The notes under the pieces are model-generated. The model searched no databases and had not been told where the DNA came from. It was given only the letters and a program-made list of their open reading frames with translations. This document shows, one piece after another, positions 26,398 through 34,863 of a stretch of 64,000 bases of DNA (position 1 is its first letter; the number at the start of each line of letters is the position of its first letter). Source of the DNA: Ktedonobacteria bacterium brp13 (GTDB lineage Bacteria > Chloroflexota > Ktedonobacteria > Ktedonobacterales > Ktedonobacteraceae); assembly GCA_015099395.1 (NCBI GenBank), contig AP024096.1, positions 5,332,001-5,396,000 on the forward strand. The letters are read 5' to 3'. Made by a program: the position numbers and the translations under genes.

Positions 26398-27816
26398 TTA
26401 GAGGCGAGACTGCACGCGGACAAGTCGGCGGTCATTGCCACGACCGATACCGGCAATTGAACGGACAGCCTCGATGGTCTCCTGGGCATTGCGTACAAAC
26501 TCAACGCGCGCAGGAGCGAGACGCTCTTTGAACTCTTCAACGGTCATGTCGTCGAGGAAGCGTACGCCTTCGTTGTCTAGCATGACACGCGACAGTAAGA
26601 TCAGGTCAGCCGCGCTGGCACGATCTTGCAGAGCAGCCAGGACGTCCTGACCACAGAGCAGACCAGCGACAGTGACGTTGTCACCGAAGAACTGATTGAT
26701 CACCGGCAGGACCTGCACATCCAGGTTCTCGATCTTACGCAGGTCGGCAGCCAGACCCTCCAGAATAGGGACCGCCATGGTACCAGTGACCAGAGCCACG
26801 CGCTGCTTCTCAGGCATACTGGCAGGCAAGCGGCGTTTTGTCTTGGCCCATTGATCAATCAGAAAGCGGGTCATGCCAACGCCATTCTCGATCTGGGAGT
26901 AGAAACCATAGTGCTGAGCCGGTGGAAACTCGCGATTGGTAATGTAGTACCACTCATCCGAGAGGTACACAAAGGGGAGCCCATCGGGATCTTCAGCGGC
27001 GAGTTCACGCTGAAAGCCCTCTACCAGGTCGATGACCGCATTGGCCTCGTCGACGGTATACGCACGCAGCGGGGGCAATCCTTCGTTCTCAATCATGTTA
27101 TTATACTTTGTCAGGCCAACCGGAACCGCAGAGATGGACTCGACAATTGGACGCAGAGCCAGCAGATCACGAATGCTGCGTTCCAGCCAGGGTCCGTCGT
27201 TAATACCCGGCATCAGTACAAGTTGTGTATGACAATTAATGCCCATGCTACCCAGACGCTGGATATGCTCGATAATCTCACCGGCACGTGGACCAATGAC
27301 CAGTTTACGGCGGAGATCAGGATCGGTCACGTGTACAGAGACATAGAGCGGCGTCAGCTTCTGTTCGTCTAAGCGCTGCCAATCCAGTTCTTTCAGGTTC
27401 GTCAGCGTAACAAAGTTGCCAAAAAGAAACGAGTAGCGATAATCATCATCTTTAATGTAGAGAGAGGCACGCATGCCTTGATGCATGCCCGGTTGCGGAG
27501 AATAGCGCTCCGGCAAACCCTTTAAAAAGCAAAAGACGCACTTATTGGCGCACTGGCGAATAAACGGGGTTGGCTCCTCACCAAATAACACGCCCAGATT
27601 CTCATCAATGCCTTTTTTGACATGGACCTCGCGCTGGGCCTCCTGGCGGTCGAAGCCGATGAGCAGGTCCTCGTCAGCCGCATAGAAGCGGAAATCAACC
27701 AGGTCACGCACCAATTTTCCGTTAATAGTGCGCACGAGATCACCTGATTGGAGCCCGGCTCGGTCGGCGGGACTTTCGGGCACGACCTCACGCACCCAAC
27801 CATACATTTTTGGCAT
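26398..27816 (-). CDS. DUF512 protein: PDZ domain plus radical-SAM-like Fe-S domain
   Basis: 472 residues. An N-terminal PDZ-type domain (residues about 5-70, with VVPESPADRAGLQSGD) is joined to a radical-SAM-like core with cysteines 89, 93 and 96 (CANKCVFC), then the DUF512 C-terminal domain with GTMAVPIL and NQFFGDNVTVAGLLCG blocks. The family is known from Firmicutes, Cyanobacteria and Chloroflexota, often near der/ndk genes, and its reaction is not known to me. The cysteine spacing CX3CX2C is intact, indicating a [4Fe-4S] cluster and probable S-adenosylmethionine chemistry. The gene stands alone. Confidence 0.93.
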   Translation of the reverse strand: MPKMYGWVREVVPESPADRAGLQSGDLVRTINGKLVRDLVDFRFYAADEDLLIGFDRQEAQREVHVKKGIDENLGVLFGEEPTPFIRQCANKCVFCFLKGLPERYSPQPGMHQGMRASLYIKDDDYRYSFLFGNFVTLTNLKELDWQRLDEQKLTPLYVSVHVTDPDLRRKLVIGPRAGEIIEHIQRLGSMGINCHTQLVLMPGINDGPWLERSIRDLLALRPIVESISAVPVGLTKYNNMIENEGLPPLRAYTVDEANAVIDLVEGFQRELAAEDPDGLPFVYLSDEWYYITNREFPPAQHYGFYSQIENGVGMTRFLIDQWAKTKRRLPASMPEKQRVALVTGTMAVPILEGLAADLRKIENLDVQVLPVINQFFGDNVTVAGLLCGQDVLAALQDRASAADLILLSRVMLDNEGVRFLDDMTVEEFKERLAPARVEFVRNAQETIEAVRSIAGIGRGNDRRLVRVQSRL

Positions 27817-28216
27817 TGGTTCAATTCCTTAAGAAATCTTACGGGGGAAAGCAAGGATAGGTGGCTATATCGCCCCCTTTTCAACACATAGCTATTCGAA
27901 TGATTATAAACTTTCTACTTCGTGACGTCAAATAGTAGTGAAGCCACTATACACAAAAAGTCTGACTATACCACTACGGCATACTGTAAGCGAAGCGACA
28001 AAACATCACCAGGGGAACAGAAGATGCGATAAGCAAGCTAGCTATATTCTCAGATACCAGTTACAATACTCGTACGTCAACGCCGCTCTCCAGGCATTCT
28101 GCAAGAACATACGTTCTTCAATATCAGGCAGAGATAGTATACGATACATATCTCTCTTTTAGCGTGAGCAGAAGTTATTCGTAATGCCTTATATCTTATA
28201 TGGTCGGAGGTACCCT
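27817..28216. other. Divergent intergenic region
   Basis: About 400 bases between the DUF512 gene and the ABC exporter pair. It must contain promoters for both; none could be placed with confidence. No RNA gene or repeat seen. Confidence 0.3.
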
Positions 28217-30106
28217 TTGTCTTCTCGCAGCGAATTCACCATTCCAGGTGAATATCAATACGATCGTAGCAGCCCTACCCGCTGGATACGATCGCATATA
28301 TTACGCTACAAGTACTTCGCACTCGGTTTTATTCTGCTATCAATTGCAACAAACTCAAGCTTCTCGCTTATTTCCACATTGAGTGGTACTGCCTTCAATG
28401 TGGTCACGCAGGGAAAGAATGTGCTGCACGATCTGCTGATGATCGTGTTTATGTTGATTGGTATTATCGTGCTAGAATGCTGCTTCGATCTGAGCGCACG
28501 CTTTATCGCTGAGATCATTAGTAAACGGCTGGCACGCGATTCACGGGAAGAATTGTATACCAGCCTGCTCGGGAAAAGTCAGACCTTCCACAATCGACAG
28601 CGTGTGGGCGACGTAATGGCGCGCGCCTCTAACGATATGACACAACTTTCAGATATGGTCTCACCAGGCATGGATGTAATCTTCGATTCATCGATCGCGA
28701 TGCTTGTGACGCTGGTCTTTATTGGCTTCATCGATCCACTGCTCTTGCTGGTACCATTGCTCTATTTGCTGGTCTTTGCCTTTGTCTTGCGCAGGTACTC
28801 GCGCCGCCTGAGTCCTATTTCCCGCCAGATGCGCTCGGAGTTCGGCCAGACCAACGCGGTACTCAATGAGGCAGTAGCCGGCATCGAGGTTGTTAAAGCA
28901 ACAGCCCAGGAGCAGCAAGAGGTCCACAAGTTCGTGACCCGAGCCAGTCAGTACCGTGACTACTACGTCAAGAGCGGTCAGATCCAGGGAAGCTATCTGC
29001 CACCTATGCTGCTCGGCATCGCGCTCTCCCTGGCTTTCTTACATGGTCTCTACCTGGTATTGATCCATCAGACCTCAGTCGGAACACTGATTGCCTTCAT
29101 GAGCCTGATGACAAATCTGCGCTATATCACCTATAACGCCAACTGGGGCTTTAACCTGATACAGCTAGGGATCGCCGGCGGGGGCCGTATCCTCGAACTG
29201 ATCAAAGAAGAGAGCGACATGGATGAGAATGGAGCAGGACACGAAGGCACGATCCAGGGTGATATCACCTTTGAGCACGTCACCTTCCGTTATGGCGAGA
29301 CACCGATCTTGCAGGATGTCTCCTTCCATGCACGGCCCGGTCAGACGATTGCGATCGTCGGGCAGACCGGCGCTGGCAAGAGTACGCTGACCAAACTGGT
29401 GAACCGCATCTACGATATCGAGGAAGGCCATGTGCGCATCGATGGTATCGACGTGCGCGATTGGAACCTGAACGCCCTGCGTTCGCAGATCTCAACCATC
29501 GAACAAGATATCTTCCTCTTCTCACGTACTATCGCGGAGAATATCGGCTATGGGATGGGAGACCAGACCGATCGTGCTGCGATTGAGCGGGCAGCTCACG
29601 ACGCGCAAGCAGATGAATTTATTCGCCAGTTCGCAGAGGGCTACGAGACCGAGATCGGCGAACGTGGTGTCACGCTCTCCGGTGGACAGCGCCAGCGCCT
29701 TGCCATCGCCCGCGCCTTATTGACCAATCCACGTATCCTGGTGCTCGACGACTCAACCAGTGCCATCGATAGCGCAACCGAAGACGAGATCCAGAAAGCC
29801 ATTCGGCGCGTCTTACAGGACCGCACCACACTGCTTATCACGCACCGGCTCTCACAGATCCGCTGGGCTGACAGCATCCTAGTAATGCGCCGGGGCCAGC
29901 TCATCGATCAGGGTACCCATGAAGAGCTCATCGTTCGCTGCGATACCTACCGGCGTATCTTCTCACATTATGATGCAAATGACGCAGAAGATGATAAGAA
30001 CAGCCCGGTATCCGTAACGTTAGAGGAAGCAGAGGGATCAGGAGAATCAGAGATCCCCGAAGAGTCTGCATCAATGGCAATCGCAGAACAACATCGTACA
30101 AACTAG
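28217..30106 (+). CDS. Heterodimeric ABC exporter, subunit with degenerate ATPase site
   Basis: 629 residues if the TTG at 28217 is the start: GGAGG lies six bases upstream. An in-frame ATG at 28184 has no ribosome site and would add 11 residues. A six-helix membrane domain (about residues 30-320) is followed by an ATPase domain with GQTGAGKST, LSGGQRQR, ILVLDDSTSAID and ITHRLS. The catalytic Glu after Walker B is Asp (LDD rather than LDE), as in the degenerate half of BmrCD- or TM287/288-type exporters. The C-terminus has a 50-residue acidic tail. The partner gene begins 23 bases later. Likely drug or lipid exporter; substrate unknown. Confidence 0.92.
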   Translation: MSSRSEFTIPGEYQYDRSSPTRWIRSHILRYKYFALGFILLSIATNSSFSLISTLSGTAFNVVTQGKNVLHDLLMIVFMLIGIIVLECCFDLSARFIAEIISKRLARDSREELYTSLLGKSQTFHNRQRVGDVMARASNDMTQLSDMVSPGMDVIFDSSIAMLVTLVFIGFIDPLLLLVPLLYLLVFAFVLRRYSRRLSPISRQMRSEFGQTNAVLNEAVAGIEVVKATAQEQQEVHKFVTRASQYRDYYVKSGQIQGSYLPPMLLGIALSLAFLHGLYLVLIHQTSVGTLIAFMSLMTNLRYITYNANWGFNLIQLGIAGGGRILELIKEESDMDENGAGHEGTIQGDITFEHVTFRYGETPILQDVSFHARPGQTIAIVGQTGAGKSTLTKLVNRIYDIEEGHVRIDGIDVRDWNLNALRSQISTIEQDIFLFSRTIAENIGYGMGDQTDRAAIERAAHDAQADEFIRQFAEGYETEIGERGVTLSGGQRQRLAIARALLTNPRILVLDDSTSAIDSATEDEIQKAIRRVLQDRTTLLITHRLSQIRWADSILVMRRGQLIDQGTHEELIVRCDTYRRIFSHYDANDAEDDKNSPVSVTLEEAEGSGESEIPEESASMAIAEQHRTN

Positions 30107-30129
30107 CAGAGAAAGGGGCTCTCTTCACT

Positions 30130-31953
30130 ATGGGCTTTATTATGGACGGTCTCGATGCCGAAGCCTACGACCGAACCTATACAGACCGCCAATTGCTGAT
30201 GCGTATCATCACATACTTTAAGCCGAAACTGCCATTGATGCTCACGATCACTGTGCTGATCGTCCTGAACTCAGGTCTGGATACTATCTATCCAATCTTG
30301 ATCTCAAGCAGCCTGGATTCGCTGGTAAGTGCGCATGTCTTTCAGACGGCCACGTTACTGGTGGGCTTTATCTTGATCTCAGCCGTCCTCTCGTGGACCA
30401 GCAATATGCTCCGGCAGCGTTTCACCGCACGGGCAGTTGGTGACGTTGTCCTGCAATTGCGGACAGACGCGTTTAGCGCAGTAATGAAGCGTGATATGTC
30501 GTTCTTTGACGAGTTCGCATCGGGCAAGATCGTCAGCCGCGTCACCTCTGATACAGAGAAATTCGCGACGGTCGTGACGCTGACGCTTAACCTGCTCAGT
30601 CAGGTACTGCTCTTTGTACTGATCGTCGTCGTACTCTTCTTTCGGAATGTACAGCTCACGCTTTTGGCGATGGTCATCTTGCCGGTCATCATCGCTCTAG
30701 CACTGGGCTTCCGCATCCTGGCACGCAAACTCACACGGAACGCCCAACGCTCACTGGCGCGTGTCAACGCCAACGTGCAGGAGGTTGTAAGCGGTATCAC
30801 GATCGCCAAGAACTTCCGCCAGGAACAGAATATGTACAATCGCTTCGAGCAGATCAATCAGCAGTCGTACCACGTTAACCTGCGCAGTGGTATGCTCTAT
30901 AACGGCATTTTTCCGCTGCTGGTAACGGTCGCCAATGTAGGAACAGTCATCGTGATCTATTTCGGTGGTCTGAAAGTACATACGGGCAATATCACACCGG
31001 GCGATTGGTTCCTCTTCTTGCAAGCGATCGGTCTGCTCTGGACACCGTTGACCAGTATCGCTTCATTCTGGAGTCAGTTCCAGCAAGGCCTGGCAGCCAG
31101 TGAACGTGTCTTCGCGCTGCTGGATGCCGATCCAAGAGTGGTACAGACAGATGACAAGCCAGTCACAGGTCTGCACGGCGAGATCGAATTCCAGAGTGTT
31201 CTGTTCAGCTACGATCAGCGGCAGACCGTACTCAAAAACTTTACGGTGAAGATCAAGGCTGGCGAGACTGTCGCCTTTGTTGGACATACGGGGGCTGGTA
31301 AATCCAGTATCGGCAAGCTAATCGCACGGTTCTATGAGTTTCAAGGTGGACGCATCCTGATCGATGGCCGCGATATACGCGAGCTCGACCTGCACGACTA
31401 TCATCATTATCTGGGTATAGTGCCACAATCGCCCTTCCTCTTCTCGGGGACCGTCGCGGATAATATCCGTTACGCGCACCCGGAAGCCAGTGACGACGAG
31501 GTAGCAACGGTGGCACGTCACATCGGCAATGGTGATTGGTTGGAGGCATTACCCGCTGGTCTGCAGACCATGGTTGGCGAGACCGGTCGTGCACTCTCGA
31601 TGGGTCAGCGTCAATTGGTCGCACTCTCACGTGTACTACTACAGAATCCAGCGATCCTCATTATGGACGAGGCAACTGCCAGCGTTGATCCGCTGACCGA
31701 GGCACTCATTCAAGAAGGACTGGATACTATCTTACACGATCGTACCGCCATCGTCATAGCGCATCGTCTCTCAACGATTCGTCATGCCGATCGCATCATC
31801 GTACTGGATGCCGGACAGATCGTGGAAGAGGGGAACCACGAACGTCTGCTAGAGAACGGCGGTCACTACGCCGACCTGTATAATACCTACTTCCGTCACC
31901 AATCACCCGACTACAAACCAGGCGAGGGATATATCGCAGTCAAGAACGCGTAG
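30130..31953 (+). CDS. Heterodimeric ABC exporter, subunit with catalytic Glu and altered signature
   Basis: 607 residues: membrane domain (about 20-330) and ATPase domain with Walker A GHTGAGKSS, Walker B ILIMDEATASVD (catalytic Glu present) and H-loop IAHRLS. The signature reads LSMGQRQL instead of LSGGQ. With the Asp of its partner this gives one consensus and one degenerate ATP site, the known arrangement of heterodimeric exporters. The start has GAAAGGGG upstream and follows the first subunit after 23 bases, so the two are one operon, closed by a hairpin at 31986. Confidence 0.94.
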   Translation: MGFIMDGLDAEAYDRTYTDRQLLMRIITYFKPKLPLMLTITVLIVLNSGLDTIYPILISSSLDSLVSAHVFQTATLLVGFILISAVLSWTSNMLRQRFTARAVGDVVLQLRTDAFSAVMKRDMSFFDEFASGKIVSRVTSDTEKFATVVTLTLNLLSQVLLFVLIVVVLFFRNVQLTLLAMVILPVIIALALGFRILARKLTRNAQRSLARVNANVQEVVSGITIAKNFRQEQNMYNRFEQINQQSYHVNLRSGMLYNGIFPLLVTVANVGTVIVIYFGGLKVHTGNITPGDWFLFLQAIGLLWTPLTSIASFWSQFQQGLAASERVFALLDADPRVVQTDDKPVTGLHGEIEFQSVLFSYDQRQTVLKNFTVKIKAGETVAFVGHTGAGKSSIGKLIARFYEFQGGRILIDGRDIRELDLHDYHHYLGIVPQSPFLFSGTVADNIRYAHPEASDDEVATVARHIGNGDWLEALPAGLQTMVGETGRALSMGQRQLVALSRVLLQNPAILIMDEATASVDPLTEALIQEGLDTILHDRTAIVIAHRLSTIRHADRIIVLDAGQIVEEGNHERLLENGGHYADLYNTYFRHQSPDYKPGEGYIAVKNA

Positions 31954-31985
31954 CGGACAACCACCACCTAACCATTACAGAAAAC

Positions 31986-32016
31986 GGGGAGCTCTTGTGC
32001 TCCCCATCTTTCCCAG
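31986..32016 (+). terminator. Rho-independent terminator after ABC exporter operon
   Basis: GGGGAGC pairs with GCTCCCC around a TCTTGT loop, followed by ATCTTTCCC. Short and GC-rich, with a moderate T-tract. Confidence 0.7.
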
Positions 32017-32187
32017 TTTTGCTCCATTCTTCCTCACAAACTCATCTTTTGGTAAAAATCGACGGCGTTCTACGTGTTACACAGTATTACAAAGGGAAAC
32101 CCTTTTATCGATATAATAAAAAGTAGAAGAATATGGATCATAGTCATGTCCATGGTAGAGCCGCATTAACCGGTGAAATTGGAAAAC

Positions 32188-32367
32188 CTAAATTTGGTCC
32201 AAATTAGCAACATAAAAACTCGGAGCACATTGATAAACAACTTAGACCAAGCAAGCAGTAAATCTCTGTGCATACGAAGCTCCAGTTCTTCTGCCTTTTT
32301 GCTGCGCTATGATTTGAGGCCCCAAGCGCATTGACAAAAATGTGTCACTAATTTGGACAAAATTTGG
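32188..32367. repeat. MITE-like inverted repeat pair A (about 180 bp)
   Basis: The left arm CTAAATTTGGTCCAAATTAG (32188-32207) matches the reverse complement of the right arm (32348-32367) at 18 of 20 positions; similarity weakens inward. The interior of about 140 bases has no coding capacity. The size and structure suggest a non-autonomous transposable element or remnant. No direct target repeat was found. Confidence 0.5.
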
Positions 32368-32415
32368 GGAGAAAAACGATAAATGCTTGAAAAATAGGTA
32401 ATGCTGCTAATGCCT

Positions 32416-32608
32416 TGCCTCCCTCTTTGAGGGGGGAAAGTCGCCATAGCGACAGGGGGGAGTAGAAAGTTAGCAATCGCCCAACAGAAGATGATACGGA
32501 CTTAGTAGATAAAAAGGATCATTGACGTATGGGTATCGTGAGTAGCGTAGTTCGAGGATCTACTCCCCCCTGTCGCTGCGGCGACATCCCCCCTCAAAGA
32601 GGGAGGCA
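32416..32608. repeat. MITE-like inverted repeat pair B (193 bp) with self-complementary arms
   Basis: The left arm (32416-32466) and right arm (32559-32608) are inverted copies with about 45 of 50 matching bases, beginning TGCCTCCCTCTTTGAGGGGG and ending GACAGGGGGGAGTAGA. Each arm also folds on itself (CCCTCTTTGAGGG and GTCGCC...GCGAC), as in REP/BIME or foldback elements. The interior of about 92 bases is non-coding. It lies in an 850-base spacer together with pair A. Confidence 0.65.
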
Positions 32609-32804
32609 GGGGTATTACCATCCTTTCCTGTGAATTCCTACTTTTTAGTACCAGAGGTTTTATTGTGAATGTTGTTTAAAAAACTTCATAAGTTAGTGTT
32701 GTTCTACCATGTCCATACAATAGAGCATTAATCTCACCGATAAAAGCTCACGGAGCGTAGAGCATTCCGCTCCATACGCAGTAACACTATAAAGGCATAC
32801 TCAC

Positions 32805-34520
32805 ATGTCAACACAAGAACTATCACCAGTACCCAGGCAGCCAGGAGCACGCGCACAATTCTGGCTGGGCGCAACAGCCGGTATCATCGCCGGTATCATC
32901 GCCAGCGCATTAATGCTGCTGCTCAGCTTTACGCTAGGCAGTATCTCGCTACCAGAGGCTTTAGGCTCAGCAATCGCGCTAGCGCTACCACTACCGATCT
33001 TTAGCTTCCTGCACGATGCGCTGGGAGCCGGTGCAAAACACGACCTATTTTATATTGTCTTAATTGGCCAGTGCCTGATCTTCGCGCTCTTTGGAGGACT
33101 CTGTGAACTTGTCGTAGACCGCCTCAGCACGCAATTAAAGAGAAGCTATCGCAATGAGCAAGGTGAGCTATCGTACAATATAGGCATCGTATTTGCCATA
33201 GTTCTCTGGCTCTTCAGCGGCTTTGTCTTCCTCCCTTTGAGTGGCGCAGGTATATTTGGAGCGAGCCTCGCCAGCGGAGTCTTCAATACGATGCTCAGTC
33301 TTGCGCTGGTCGGACTGATCTTTGGGCTTCTCTTTATCTTTGTACAGAACTGGTTAACATGGCGTAACTGGCAAAGGGCCAGTACACAAGGAGATCAGCT
33401 CGCGGAGATGAGCGCCGAACACGTAACACAGCGTCGCGCCTTTCTCCGCAACGGTCTGATCGTAGTCGGTCTGAGCGCATTTGGCTTTGCAGCATGGCGT
33501 TTCATTAGTAATGGCTTGCTCGGTGGAAGCGCATCACTGCCATCGAGTACTGCACAGACAAATCTGGTACAGCAATACCAAAGCAAGATTACACCTCCCC
33601 CTACACCAAACTACGGCACCCTGCAGACATTGCCCCAGCAAACACCCTATATTACCCCCAACGATAGCTACTATATAGTCTCTAAAAATCTCACCTCCGA
33701 TCCAACAGTCAATGGTAGCTCGTGGAGTATGACCATCGACGGACTGGTAGAGAAGCCTTATACGCTCAACTATAGCCAGCTGACCGCACTCCCACGCAAA
33801 ACGCAAAACGAATCCATGATGTGCATTAGCAATGAAGTCGGTGGCAACTATATGAGCAACGCCACCTGGGAAGGGGTCCCGCTCAAAGACCTCTTGCAGA
33901 AAACTGGCAGTATCAAGCCAGGTGCCACAAAAGTTGTCCTCTATGCGGCAGACAGCTATAGCGACAGTATCCACCTCGCCAAAGCGCTGGAACCGACCAC
34001 CATGGTCGCAGTCCGTATGAACGGAGTCACACTACCCGACGGGCATGGCTATCCCGCTCGCCTGCTCGTCCCCGGCATCTATGGCATGAAGCACGTCAAG
34101 TGGATCACGCATATCCAGATCGTCGACACCGACTACCAGGGCTACTGGCAGCAGAACGGCTGGAGCGATTCCGCCGTACTCAAGATGACCTCACGCATCG
34201 ACACACCAATCAGCGGCAGTAACATTAGCGCCAACAAGCCCACCTACATCGCAGGCGTCGCCTTCTCCGGCAACAAAGGTATCAGCCAGGTAGATGTAAG
34301 CACAGACGAGGGCAAGACCTGGACGATCGCAACCCTCCAGCGTCCACTCTCCAACCTGACCTGGGTCCTCTGGCAAGTTCCATGGCAACCCGCTAGCGGT
34401 AGTTACTCGATTATGGTGCGTGCCATCGACCTGGAAGGCAACGTCCAGGACCCCCACCAGGCACCACCCCTGCCCGATGGCTCATCTGGCTATCATACAG
34501 TCAACGTAACTGTCTCGTAA
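32805..34520 (+). CDS. Membrane-anchored molybdopterin-dependent oxidoreductase (sulfite oxidase/YedY-like)
   Basis: 571 residues. Residues about 20-195 contain about five membrane helices. At about 208-228 a twin-arginine-like segment (QRRAFLRNGLIVVGLSAFG) forms another helix. The catalytic domain (about 290-470) has the sulfite-oxidase fold with the Mo-ligand Cys in MMCISNEVGG and PDGHGYPARLLVPGIYGMKHVKWI. The C-terminal domain with GVAFSGNKGISQVDVSTDEGKTW is the dimerisation beta-sandwich. The enzyme should face outside, using the molybdopterin cofactor to reduce or oxidise S- or N-oxides. No partner heme subunit is nearby. Confidence 0.92.
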   Translation: MSTQELSPVPRQPGARAQFWLGATAGIIAGIIASALMLLLSFTLGSISLPEALGSAIALALPLPIFSFLHDALGAGAKHDLFYIVLIGQCLIFALFGGLCELVVDRLSTQLKRSYRNEQGELSYNIGIVFAIVLWLFSGFVFLPLSGAGIFGASLASGVFNTMLSLALVGLIFGLLFIFVQNWLTWRNWQRASTQGDQLAEMSAEHVTQRRAFLRNGLIVVGLSAFGFAAWRFISNGLLGGSASLPSSTAQTNLVQQYQSKITPPPTPNYGTLQTLPQQTPYITPNDSYYIVSKNLTSDPTVNGSSWSMTIDGLVEKPYTLNYSQLTALPRKTQNESMMCISNEVGGNYMSNATWEGVPLKDLLQKTGSIKPGATKVVLYAADSYSDSIHLAKALEPTTMVAVRMNGVTLPDGHGYPARLLVPGIYGMKHVKWITHIQIVDTDYQGYWQQNGWSDSAVLKMTSRIDTPISGSNISANKPTYIAGVAFSGNKGISQVDVSTDEGKTWTIATLQRPLSNLTWVLWQVPWQPASGSYSIMVRAIDLEGNVQDPHQAPPLPDGSSGYHTVNVTVS

Positions 34521-34540
34521 TATCCATACCCATTTAGACA

Positions 34541-34574
34541 AAGGCCCTGTTTCATATGCGAAACAGGGCCTTTT
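34541..34574 (+). terminator. Rho-independent terminator after the molybdopterin enzyme
   Basis: AAGGCCCTGTTTC pairs perfectly with GAAACAGGGCCTT around ATATGC and runs into TTTT. A second weaker hairpin (AAAAATACA 34609-34617 with TGTATTTTT 34627-34635) follows. Confidence 0.85.
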
Positions 34575-34863
34575 CATATGCGATCCCCACCTATTCCATT
34601 TATAACTAAAAAATACACAAGCATAATGTATTTTTCGAGTTATACGGGTACTTTATGGTATAGTTTTGCCAATAGTTTGCAGAAGAAGAGAAGATGCCGT
34701 AATCTATAGGAAGCGCATTGAAATATGCATGTAAGTTATATTTATACATGTATAGCATATACAAATGAAGTCTTCTGGTGTGGATGTGTTGTTTGAAGGG
34801 AATTTTCCCCGGTAGTGGTGAATCTGCAAACGTGAACGGGCAGAGAAAGGTAGTAGTGTCGTA

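Noticed and set aside
26626-27372. 248-codon plus-strand frame
   Set aside because: Antisense shadow of the DUF512 gene with no recognisable motifs.
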